Of a DNA stretch of 13,246 nt, positions 6,330 to 13,159 are shown in pieces. The stretch covers positions 1-13,246 of the forward strand of contig JBCCFC010000234.1 of NCBI GenBank assembly GCA_039029935.1, read 5' to 3'. The stretch is from G039029935 sp039029935. GTDB taxonomy: Bacteria > Chloroflexota > Anaerolineae > Caldilineales > Caldilineaceae. The translations under genes were made by a program, and so were the position numbers. Under the pieces are notes generated by a model. It did not search any database, was not told the origin of the DNA, and saw only the letters and a program-made list of their open reading frames with translations. The first letter of the stretch is position 1; the number at the start of each line of letters is the position of its first letter.

Positions 6330-8936
6330 CTATAATGCCATCCAAGATTGAATCTGGCTGCTATACTCTTCAGCCAGCGCATTGGCGCGCCGTTCATTGA
6401 TGCCCTCGGCCACCACATGAAAAAGCGGAGCCTCTGCAACAGGGCGGATGTGAACCCACTCTTGTTCATTGACATGAATCTTTAACCCATCAACGCGCTC
6501 GATATTCGTACCGTTGTAAGATTCAAACAGCAAGCGCATAATCATCCCCTTCTGTTCCCAAGGGCAGTTGATGCTGATGTGGGCAATATGTGAATGGGGT
6601 AGATAGGTGAGGACATCACTCAGAGGCATCTCACGGATTGTCATGTATTCAAGCAGTCGTACAATTGCCATCATCCCATCGACGGCGGGCTGGAAATCAG
6701 GGAAGATGAAGTTGCCGCTGCCATCCATGATGATGAGCGGATTGAGGCTATTGGCAGCCAGCATCATGCTATGCATATTGGTACGGATACGGTGAAGAAA
6801 GGCGTGGTGCCAGTTGGCAACGATATTAAAGGCGTTCGGAGTGGCGATGGTGACGGCGATTGGATTGTCGGGATTGGCAAAGAGCGACAGCTCCGCCATC
6901 AACAGCGCGGCAGTCATATCGTCCAGCATATGTCCCTGATTATCTACAATAAAAATTTTCTCTCCACCGACATCCAATTGAACCCCTAAATCAGCACCTA
7001 ATACCTGCACAATCTGCGCCATCTGGTGCATATTGCCCCTGAATTCATCCTGAAGCATTGCCAGTTTACCTTCATTGGGCAGTGCATTGAGTGGCACAAC
7101 ATCAACGTTGAGGTGGGTGAGAATGTCGGCCAATACGCTCCCGGCCAATCCATGCGAATAGTCTACAACAACTTTGAAATTGGATTGACGGATACGCTCC
7201 ACATCCACATGGTTAAGAAAGTCACGCCTATAGCGAGGGATAGGATTATGTGCATAGTCAATGGCCCCAATTTCATCGAGATAAGCACGGCGAAAATCTT
7301 CACGGAAAAAGGCGCGTTCGATTGAGCGTTCGGCTGTGCTGCTTTGGTTCAGACCATTCTTGTCCATAAAGCGGATATCGAGGACGCGTTGGTCAAAGGG
7401 ACTCAGGCGGACATGGATGCCTGCGGATGTATCCTCGGAGTTGCGCACAAAATGGCGTAGCACGGGGATGGCAATCTGCTCTGTGTCCCAGACATTGATT
7501 CCTGTAGAAGGTAATCCACTTATCAATGCGCGTTTGATCATGCGCGAGATGCGGTGGGCATCACGGTTGACGGCAACAAAACTGTTTTTTGGCAAGCTGG
7601 CTCCAAGGGCAGCACCGAGCTTGGCAGCAAACTCTGGTGTGAGATCGACATTGACAACACCAGAAATACCAAAACGGTTGAAGAGGGAACGTCGCCCTTG
7701 GTTCCCCCAAATCACGCTCTCTTTGACAGTCGCACCAGGCTCGATTTCTTTGTTGGGCCACAGTTTGACATCGGGGTGGAGTACGGCCCCGCTGCCAAGC
7801 ACGCTTTTTTCACCCACAACCACCCCTTCAAAAATAGAGGCATGGGATTTAATGCTAGATTGGCGGCTAAGAATACATCCACGCAGTTCGCACGACTCAC
7901 CAATATAATTATTGCGCCAGATGATGCTACGTTCAATCCGGTTATAGTTATCCACAACCGTGTAGTCACGAATGACGGTTGGGCCAGAAACGATGACATC
8001 ACCCTTAATTTGAACGCCATTGCCCAGATAGATGGGGCCAAACAGTTGCGCATTCGGGGCAATCTCTACATTTTCGCCGACCCAAATGTCACCACCAATG
8101 TGTGTCCCAATGGGTTTAGACAGCATGACACGGCCATAGAGGGCATCGGCATTGGCACGCATATACTCGTTGATATTGCCAACATCACACCAGTAGCCCT
8201 CGGCAATGTGTCCATAAAGGGGTAAACCTGCCTCCAGCATCTTTGGAAAAAGCTGACTCCCAAAGTCATACTCAGTTTCTTCTGGAATCAGTTCAAGGAT
8301 TTCTGGTTCCAGAATATAAATGCCCGTATTGACAGTATCGGAGATTAACTCGCTCCAACTAGGTTTTTCCAAAAACTGTGTGATACGTCCCCCGTTTTCA
8401 AGGCTGTTGTCGGTGACAATCACACCATATTCCAGTGGGTTAGGTACACGGGTCAACGTGATTGAGGCCATTGCACCACATGCTTTATGCCTACGGACAA
8501 GCTCAGTCAGATCAAAGTCGGTGAGTGCATCGCCGCTAATGACGACAAAAGTTTCATCGAGCAATTCTGCTGCATGACGGACACTACCCGCTGTCCCCAG
8601 TGGGATTTCCTCGACCGAGTAGGTCAGTTGCATCCCCAGATTGCCACCATCGTTAAAGGCATCTTGAATCGCCGCAGCCATATAACGTAGCGTGACAATG
8701 ACTTCAAACATGTGATGGCTTTTGAGCAGATCAAGAATATGCTCCATAACCGATTTATTGGCAATGGGGACCATTGGTTTGGGTCTTCCAATCGTTAACG
8801 GGCGCAGACGCGAGCCTTCGCCACCTGCCATGACGACCGCTTTAATTGGCGTGTTTGGCCGGCTGTCAGACATGTGAACAGGTGAATGCTCTAAAACAGT
8901 CGGTATGCTGGCTGTGCGAGTGTTGGATGGTTTCAT
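6330..8936 (-). CDS. Fused sugar-phosphate nucleotidyltransferase / phosphomannomutase-like protein
   Basis: This 868-residue protein probably makes a nucleotide sugar (GDP-mannose or similar) for glycan synthesis. Residues 30-265 are a nucleotidyltransferase domain: AGGEGSRLRPLT (37-48), RPKP (51-54), GTAGSV (114-119) and the metal-binding D136 in SGDALTD. Residues about 270-410 are left-handed beta-helix repeats, as in GlmU. Residues about 415-868 match the phosphohexomutase fold, ending with SGNFIFPDFQPAVDGM (740-755) and the C-terminal domain. In the mutase part the metal loop, normally D-x-D-x-D-R, is DVGGEK (655-660), and the TASHNP serine loop is RLSPFD (510-515, with S512 kept). Mutase activity is therefore doubtful. 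AAGGA seven bases upstream of ATG 8936 supports that start, although homology begins only near residue 30; ATG 8873 is the alternative. Such fusions are known in Chloroflexi, Actinobacteria and cyanobacteria. Confidence 0.92.
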   Translation of the reverse strand: MKPSNTRTASIPTVLEHSPVHMSDSRPNTPIKAVVMAGGEGSRLRPLTIGRPKPMVPIANKSVMEHILDLLKSHHMFEVIVTLRYMAAAIQDAFNDGGNLGMQLTYSVEEIPLGTAGSVRHAAELLDETFVVISGDALTDFDLTELVRRHKACGAMASITLTRVPNPLEYGVIVTDNSLENGGRITQFLEKPSWSELISDTVNTGIYILEPEILELIPEETEYDFGSQLFPKMLEAGLPLYGHIAEGYWCDVGNINEYMRANADALYGRVMLSKPIGTHIGGDIWVGENVEIAPNAQLFGPIYLGNGVQIKGDVIVSGPTVIRDYTVVDNYNRIERSIIWRNNYIGESCELRGCILSRQSSIKSHASIFEGVVVGEKSVLGSGAVLHPDVKLWPNKEIEPGATVKESVIWGNQGRRSLFNRFGISGVVNVDLTPEFAAKLGAALGASLPKNSFVAVNRDAHRISRMIKRALISGLPSTGINVWDTEQIAIPVLRHFVRNSEDTSAGIHVRLSPFDQRVLDIRFMDKNGLNQSSTAERSIERAFFREDFRRAYLDEIGAIDYAHNPIPRYRRDFLNHVDVERIRQSNFKVVVDYSHGLAGSVLADILTHLNVDVVPLNALPNEGKLAMLQDEFRGNMHQMAQIVQVLGADLGVQLDVGGEKIFIVDNQGHMLDDMTAALLMAELSLFANPDNPIAVTIATPNAFNIVANWHHAFLHRIRTNMHSMMLAANSLNPLIIMDGSGNFIFPDFQPAVDGMMAIVRLLEYMTIREMPLSDVLTYLPHSHIAHISINCPWEQKGMIMRLLFESYNGTNIERVDGLKIHVNEQEWVHIRPVAEAPLFHVVAEGINERRANALAEEYSSQIQSWMAL

Positions 8937-9024
8937 AACTGTTTCCTTAGTTTATCTTCATCTGTTCAAAAAATATGGCTAAACTATTTTTGTGTACTAT
9001 TTTGCAGTGTTTTCTGTTTGAAGA

Positions 9025-9040
9025 ATTGATATATATCAAT
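9025..9040. promoter_or_regulatory. Perfect 16-bp palindrome nested in an outer inverted repeat
   Basis: ATTGATATATATCAAT is its own reverse complement. It lies 89 bases upstream of the fusion-gene start and 16 bases after the end of the kinase-like gene. An outer pair, CTGTTTGA (9014-9021) and TCAAACAG (9056-9063), brackets it; the right outer arm includes the stop codon of the kinase-like gene. It could be an operator for the fusion gene or part of a transcript-end structure. Confidence 0.45.
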
Positions 9041-9055
9041 ATGTGGCATAGGATA

Positions 9056-9799
9056 TCAAACAGGGGGCCAAGGGAAATTGCGATCAAAGGGTTGGGGCGA
9101 TGGATAGGTTGTTGTCTGAATTAATTGTTGGAGTCGTGTTTCTAAAGCGGTGTACTCTTCGCGGGAAATCAGTTGACACATTTGCATGGCAATGTCACTT
9201 TTTTCGTTAGCAAGATCGGCTTGAACAGTGCATAAATCCGCCAGATACGCATCTTCAATGGGCTGCCCACTAAACTCCCAAATGACTGTACGCAGTTTGT
9301 ACTCATTGTGAAAGGCAATGCCATGATCAATTGCCCACATGCATTCATCTTTCCCAACGAGGCAATGACCGCTCTTGCGGTCGGCATTGTTGATGATATA
9401 GTCAAAGAGAGCCATTTTGCGCAAGGCCGAAGAGAAACGCGCATCTGCAGCAACCGAAAAGTAATGTTCGTCAGGGTCATTGTCAATATAAAACTGAACA
9501 CTGCCAAGCCCATATTTTCCATCACGCAACACCGTTGGTGGGACAAGCTGCCACCCCAAACCATTGCTCATCTCATAGGCGGCCACCTCACGCATGCAAA
9601 GTGTACCCCGCTCAAAATCCCACAATGGGTTTTCCCCTCGTTGTGGTTTATAGACAGCAGGCAGCGTCAAATCATCGTCGGAAACCGTGACTAAGAAGCT
9701 GTGGTTAGAGCTATATGGCAAGAGTCCTTGCTCTTTGATTTCGCCTTTCTGTAAGACTTGTAAAATTTGTTGTTCAGTTAGTTGTTTTATTTCAGACAC
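9056..9799 (-). CDS. SCO1664-family protein, PI3/4-kinase-like
   Basis: The 247-residue protein matches the SCO1664 family known from Actinobacteria and Chloroflexi, which has distant similarity to phosphatidylinositol 3-/4-kinases. Visible kinase-like landmarks are LPYSSNHSFLVTV (27-39), a candidate ATP lysine K51 in AVYKPQRGENPLWDFERGTL, E71 in REVAAYE, the catalytic-loop-like NNADRKSGH (137-145) and the metal-binding-like IDHG (157-160). Substrate and reaction are unknown. The start is GTG 9799. An in-frame TAA at 9805-9803 forbids extension, and the ATG at 9801 is out of frame; there is no clear ribosome binding site. It is the third gene of the triad with DUF3090 and the MSMEG_4193-type phosphatase, but a repeat-filled 294-bp gap separates it from DUF3090, so it may have its own promoter or a processed transcript. 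Confidence 0.88.
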   Translation of the reverse strand: MSEIKQLTEQQILQVLQKGEIKEQGLLPYSSNHSFLVTVSDDDLTLPAVYKPQRGENPLWDFERGTLCMREVAAYEMSNGLGWQLVPPTVLRDGKYGLGSVQFYIDNDPDEHYFSVAADARFSSALRKMALFDYIINNADRKSGHCLVGKDECMWAIDHGIAFHNEYKLRTVIWEFSGQPIEDAYLADLCTVQADLANEKSDIAMQMCQLISREEYTALETRLQQLIQTTTYPSPQPFDRNFPWPPV

Positions 9800-9863
9800 A
9801 TTTTAGACGGAATGAACGTAATGCAAATTAACACAGGACAGTATTGCAGGTTGGATACCTGTG

Positions 9864-9884
9864 TCACAGATAGTCAATCTGTGA
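9864..9884. repeat. 8-bp hairpin upstream of the SCO1664-family gene
   Basis: TCACAGAT (9864-9871) and ATCTGTGA (9877-9884) form a perfect inverted repeat with a 5-base loop. An overlapping small palindrome, CTGTG-T-CACAG, covers 9860-9870. It lies 65 bases upstream of the GTG start on the minus strand, a plausible place for an operator. Confidence 0.45.
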
Positions 9885-9906
9885 TACTGGTTTCTATCAG
9901 TAAAAA

Positions 9907-9987
9907 AGCTTGTCAGTTTGTCAGCAGTCAGCACTTCAGCAGTCAGCACTTCAGCAGTCAGCACTTCAGCATACTGGCTGACAAGCT
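9907..9987. repeat. 15-bp tandem array enclosed by a 10-bp inverted repeat
   Basis: TCAGCAGTCAGCACT is repeated perfectly at 9921-9935, 9936-9950 and 9951-9965, with six more bases of a fourth copy to 9971. The array sits between AGCTTGTCAG (9907-9916) and its exact reverse complement CTGACAAGCT (9978-9987), so it forms the loop of a possible stem. It lies in the gap between the DUF3090 and SCO1664-family genes. I see no open frame worth calling here. Confidence 0.85.
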
Positions 9988-10041
9988 GATTTTACACTTT
10001 CCTATTCAGCAACAAAGAGCACAAAATATAACGGAGAAACC

Positions 10042-10060
10042 GAATTTTCACAGAAAATTC
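10042..10060. repeat. 8-bp AT-rich hairpin after the DUF3090 gene
   Basis: GAATTTTC (10042-10049) and GAAAATTC (10053-10060) pair perfectly around ACA. It begins 33 bases beyond the DUF3090 stop on the minus strand. There is no T-run after it, so it may be a weak terminator, an RNA-processing site or an operator. Confidence 0.4.
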
Positions 10061-10093
10061 AATCACTCACATAATACTTCATGCTCTCCAGTT

Positions 10094-10642
10094 TTAAAAC
10101 AAAATATGCTTTGCGTGTCCATCTGTGCGCGGGCAAAAGTGTCCGTCCGCGCTAATGGGGCGACCACACAATGGGCAGCTAGGGCGACCTTGGCCGACAA
10201 CACGAAGTGCATGTTCGCCGATTGCCTTGGCCTGGTTGCGTGTGATCACAAACCGCGCCGCAGGCACTTGTTCGCTGTCAGGATTGACAACACGGCCAGA
10301 GTCACTGACGATCAGTGCTTTGGCAATAATCCATGTCATGTCTTCCATCTCATCATAGCCAATAATCAATTGGCTGACACGAAAATCTGGATCAAATGGA
10401 TGCTCTGGGTATAACACTTCGCCCGCCGACTCTGCTGGTTCCAGGTCTTCAAACTTGTCCTCAAGTTCTTGGAGCAGTTGCAAGAGACTGACAGCTAAAT
10501 TGGCAACCTCTTGCTTCTCCAAAACCAATGTGATCAGCAGTCGGCCAGCACGACCTTGTAGGAAAAATGTACGGTTCCCTGGTTCGCCTACAGCATCAGC
10601 AATAATGTGATCAACGGGGTTTAGGTCATATTCAAAATGCAT
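10094..10642 (-). CDS. DUF3090 family protein with C-terminal zinc-knuckle motif
   Basis: The 182-residue protein fits the DUF3090 family, whose members I know as neighbours of the SCO1664 and MSMEG_4193 families; no function is established. The N-terminal part opens MHFEYDLNPVDHIIADAVGEPG and continues RTFFLQGRAGR, both characteristic, and looks like an alpha/beta domain up to about residue 150. The C-terminus carries CPLCGRPISADGHFCPRTDGH (156-176), where C156, C159, C170 and H176 (perhaps H168) could bind zinc. The ATG at 10642 has AAGGTGA about eight bases upstream. It lies 15 bases after the phosphatase stop and is almost certainly cotranscribed with it. The zinc motif suggests nucleic-acid or protein binding, but this is a guess. 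Confidence 0.9.
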   Translation of the reverse strand: MHFEYDLNPVDHIIADAVGEPGNRTFFLQGRAGRLLITLVLEKQEVANLAVSLLQLLQELEDKFEDLEPAESAGEVLYPEHPFDPDFRVSQLIIGYDEMEDMTWIIAKALIVSDSGRVVNPDSEQVPAARFVITRNQAKAIGEHALRVVGQGRPSCPLCGRPISADGHFCPRTDGHAKHILF

Positions 10643-10657
10643 AAATCACTCACCTTA

Positions 10658-11317
10658 TCATGCCTTTTTATTCTCTGGTTTCTTAATCTCCAGTGTGGGT
10701 ATCTCACTCAAATAATTGACCCATAGTACCGATGGGCGTTGATTGAAAAACGAAATTGCACTAATCGACGCGGTGCTAACGACAATGCGTTGAAACAAGT
10801 CGAGCGGCGTCCCCATATAGTGTGCAATTGATGTGCGGATGACATCGCCATGACTAAAGACCGCAATTGTTTGGTTTGGATGGTTGGTGCGTAATTGCTC
10901 CAGCGTCCCTACGGCACGGGATTGGACTTCGCGTAATGTCTCCCCATTGGGGAAACGAAAGCTGCTGGGGTTATGTTGCACCAGCTTCCAGCCAGGATGT
11001 TTATATAGCTCTTTCAACGCCTTGCCACGCCAATCGCCATAATCAACCTCAATGACGCCTGGCTCTGTGATGACGGGCAACCCAAATGCCTCTGCCACTG
11101 GTTCTGCGGTTTCGATACAACGCTCCAATGGGCTTGAATAGATGGCATGAATGGGCTGTTTGGCTAATGTTTCGACAAGTTGAGCCGTTTGCTGATGACC
11201 ACGTTCATTTAAATGCACTCCTGGTGTGCGTCCAGCCAGTCGATGGCTGCCCACCCAATCGTTTTCGCCGTGACGAATCAAGAGAATATAGGTTGTTGTC
11301 TGTGCTTCATTTTCCAT
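10658..11317 (-). CDS. Histidine phosphatase family protein, MSMEG_4193-type
   Basis: This 219-residue member of the histidine phosphatase (phosphoglycerate mutase-like) superfamily removes or transfers phosphate through a phosphohistidine. The catalytic H16 is in LLIRHGE (12-18). The phosphate-binding arginine is probably R66 in YSSPLERCIETAEP, the catalytic acid is probably E90 in VIEVDYGDWRG, and the second histidine is H156 in FSHGDVIR. The order and spacing are those of an active enzyme. Substrate is unknown; it is annotated elsewhere as a probable phosphomutase only by homology. It is the first gene of the triad and stands divergent from the M1 peptidase gene. No ribosome binding site precedes the ATG at 11317, while a fair -10 element lies seven bases upstream, so the transcript may be leaderless. 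Confidence 0.93.
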   Translation of the reverse strand: MENEAQTTTYILLIRHGENDWVGSHRLAGRTPGVHLNERGHQQTAQLVETLAKQPIHAIYSSPLERCIETAEPVAEAFGLPVITEPGVIEVDYGDWRGKALKELYKHPGWKLVQHNPSSFRFPNGETLREVQSRAVGTLEQLRTNHPNQTIAVFSHGDVIRTSIAHYMGTPLDLFQRIVVSTASISAISFFNQRPSVLWVNYLSEIPTLEIKKPENKKA

Positions 11318-11324
11318 GAGATTT

Positions 11325-11353
11325 ACTATAACATAATTTGCGATTTCTAAGAA
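11325..11353 (-). promoter_or_regulatory. Possible leaderless promoter of the phosphatase gene
   Basis: On the minus strand, TATAGT (11330-11325) matches the -10 consensus at five of six positions, and TTCTTA (11353-11348) lies 17 bases upstream as a weak -35. Seven bases separate the -10 from the ATG, placing the transcription start at the start codon itself. The lack of a Shine-Dalgarno sequence there agrees with this. Confidence 0.35.
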
Positions 11354-11354
11354 G

Positions 11355-11383
11355 TGGATAAAATTACGGTTGCGGTGTATACT
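11355..11383 (+). promoter_or_regulatory. Possible promoter of the M1 peptidase gene
   Basis: TGGATA (11355-11360; four of six to the -35 consensus) and TATACT (11378-11383; five of six to the -10) are spaced by 17 bases. A start near 11390 would put the whole 28-bp repeat array in a leader of about 235 bases. The element abuts the proposed divergent phosphatase promoter. Confidence 0.35.
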
Positions 11384-11388
11384 CTGGG

Positions 11389-11546
11389 TATTCGGTGGAC
11401 CCAGAGGGTTCCCCGGTATTCGGTGGACCCAGAGGGTTCCCCGGTATTCGGTGGACCCAGAGGGTTCCCCGGTAGGTCGGTATTCGGTGGACCCAGAGGG
11501 TTCCCCGGTATTCGGTGGACCCAGAGGGTTCCCCGGTATTCGGTGG
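11389..11546 (+). repeat. 28-bp perfect tandem repeat array, five copies plus a partial
   Basis: Full copies lie at 11389-11416, 11417-11444, 11445-11472, 11481-11508 and 11509-11536, with ten bases of a sixth to 11546. All five are identical. Each starts TATTCGGTGG and contains GGTGGACCC and GGGTTCCCC separated by AGA; as RNA these pair at eight of nine positions, counting one G-U. An extra TAGGTCGG (11473-11480) separates copies three and four. There are no spacers, so this is not CRISPR. The unit length is not a multiple of three, so it is not a protein repeat. It lies between the divergent phosphatase and peptidase genes. Confidence 0.95.
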
Positions 11547-11559
11547 GTCAGAATCTATA

Positions 11560-11591
11560 ACTGACCTACTGACCTACTGACCTACTGACCA
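11560..11591 (+). repeat. 8-bp tandem repeat upstream of the M1 peptidase gene
   Basis: ACTGACCT occurs three times (11560-11583) and once more with a final A (11584-11591). The array lies 32 bases upstream of the peptidase ATG, beside or over its ribosome-binding region. GGTCAG at 11546-11551 can pair with its first CTGACC (11561-11566). Confidence 0.9.
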
Positions 11592-11623
11592 CTGGCTTAC
11601 CAAAGAAATGAAGAGTGTGACGG

Positions 11624-13159
11624 ATGAAATTATTATCAAAACTAGGGCTTACAATCATTACAGGCAGTTTGATGTTGTTTGTGTTGAGTGCTTGTTTATC
11701 CAATCCAGCTGAAGTAGACCCCATGTTGCGCTTTACGCCCGCTATGCGCCCAGAATTTCAGGATGATTTGGCGCTGATGGACACTGCGCCTGTCTATTCC
11801 ATGGATGTCACGCTCGATCAATCGGGCGAGGTGTTGACGGGGACAGCGCAGATTGAAATCACGAACACCAGCAATGATTCGTGGAGTGATCTTGTCTTTC
11901 GCTTCTATCCCATGCTCAACCACTATGGGGGGCGGATGACGCTGCAGAATGTGTCCCTGGAGCAGGACCCGACCAACTTTGTCTATGATGCAGGGAACAC
12001 GGCTGTTCGTGTTGATCTCTTTGAATCGCTATTACCCGATGAACGGATTACGGTGGAGATGGGATGGCGCATCCAAATCCCAACATGGCCGGACTCGGAT
12101 CAAACGTATGCGCTCTTTGGCCGCAGTCAGCAGATGATCAGCTTACCCCTCTTCTACCCCTCCTTAGCTGTCTATCAACCCGGCCCCATTTCTGGCACAG
12201 GGAGTTGGTGGTTGGAGCAGGGAATTGCACGGGGGGATTCTGCGTTCAACGTTACCTCGCTCTTTGCCGTCACCACAACAATCCCCGCCGATCATCTACC
12301 TGTCGCCAGCGGCACACTAATTACATCCACACTGGTTAGCGATGATTATGCGCGTCATGTCTGGGTCACAGGACCGTCACGCGAGTTCATGCTCCATACC
12401 AGCCCCCAATTTTCATCTGCACACAGTGAGGCGCAGGGAACCCGTGTCACTAGCTACTGGCTGCCCGGTGATGAAGGTGCAGGACGTGCGGCACTGAACC
12501 ATGCTATCGCGGCCTTGCGTATTTACACTGAACTCTATGGACCTTACCCCTATCGTGATATGCGTGTGGCGCCTGCCCCACTGACGTTTCGAGGCATGGA
12601 GTATCCACAGGTGAATCTGCTGGGGTCGCAGGTGTATAATCGTTATCGCCAGGATATGGAAACGTTGGTGGCGCATGAAGTAGCCCATCAATGGTGGTAT
12701 CAACTTGTGCATAACGATCCAGTCAATCAGCCTTGGCTGGACGAAGCCTTGGCCGAATATTCTGTGAAATTATACTATGAGGCTTTGCGTGGGCAAGCAA
12801 ATGCCAATAACTTGCGTAGTCGTCGTTGGCAAACGCCTGTTGATGCCTTGATCCACCGCGAAGAGGACACCATGATTGACCAGCCTGTCAAGGAGTTCCA
12901 GAGCAGCCGCCAATATGAAACCGTGATCTACGCCAAAGGTGCGCTTTTTTATGAAGAAATCTATCAACTGTTGGGGCGCAGACAATTTGCACGGTTTATG
13001 CAACGCTATCTCGAAGACCATCGTTATAGCATTATCACCAGCAATGAATGGGCTGAGTACATACGCACCCTCAACAACCCACGCATCAATCAACTCTATC
13101 AACAGTGGGTACAGAACCCGATTCGCGAGCCACAAATTGAGGTTAAGAGTGATGAGTGA
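11624..13159 (+). CDS. M1-family (gluzincin) metallopeptidase lipoprotein
   Basis: The 511-residue protein is an M1-family zinc aminopeptidase-like enzyme anchored outside the cytoplasmic membrane. Residues 1-23 form a lipoprotein signal peptide ending in the lipobox LSAC with C24 as the lipidation site. An N-terminal beta domain (about 50-280) precedes the catalytic domain. There, HEVAH (351-355) and E374 in WLDEALAEY supply the zinc ligands at the standard 18-residue spacing, RGMEYPQ (323-329) is a variant of the GxMEN exopeptidase motif, and Y436 in VIYAKG is the likely transition-state tyrosine. The protein stops soon after the catalytic helical region, without the large C-terminal domain of classical aminopeptidase N. 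The ATG at 11624 has a modest GAAGAG upstream. The last codons (KSDE) and the stop are part of the heptamer array that begins at 13147. Confidence 0.93.
   Translation: MKLLSKLGLTIITGSLMLFVLSACLSNPAEVDPMLRFTPAMRPEFQDDLALMDTAPVYSMDVTLDQSGEVLTGTAQIEITNTSNDSWSDLVFRFYPMLNHYGGRMTLQNVSLEQDPTNFVYDAGNTAVRVDLFESLLPDERITVEMGWRIQIPTWPDSDQTYALFGRSQQMISLPLFYPSLAVYQPGPISGTGSWWLEQGIARGDSAFNVTSLFAVTTTIPADHLPVASGTLITSTLVSDDYARHVWVTGPSREFMLHTSPQFSSAHSEAQGTRVTSYWLPGDEGAGRAALNHAIAALRIYTELYGPYPYRDMRVAPAPLTFRGMEYPQVNLLGSQVYNRYRQDMETLVAHEVAHQWWYQLVHNDPVNQPWLDEALAEYSVKLYYEALRGQANANNLRSRRWQTPVDALIHREEDTMIDQPVKEFQSSRQYETVIYAKGALFYEEIYQLLGRRQFARFMQRYLEDHRYSIITSNEWAEYIRTLNNPRINQLYQQWVQNPIREPQIEVKSDE

Noticed and set aside
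7336..8225. Long plus-strand open frames opposite the fusion gene
   Set aside because: They are antisense shadows of the well-supported 868-residue coding region.
9860..9884. CRP/FNR-type binding site
   Set aside because: TGTGTCACAGAT and TCTGTGA words are present, but the half-site spacing does not match the TGTGA-N6-TCACA consensus.
9782..10414. Plus-strand open frame of 210 codons
   Set aside because: It runs through the 15-bp repeats and then antisense to DUF3090. The translated sequence is low in complexity (SSQHFSSQHF) and resembles no protein.
11389..11546. CRISPR array (repeats of 28 bp)
   Set aside because: The 28-bp units are directly head to tail with no spacers apart from one 8-bp insert, and no cas genes are present.
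11354..11564. Collagen-like repeat protein (FGGPRGFPG / IRWTQRVPRYS frames)
   Set aside because: The open frames come only from a 28-bp non-coding repeat read in rotating frames. There is no ribosome binding site and two overlapping frames are equally open.
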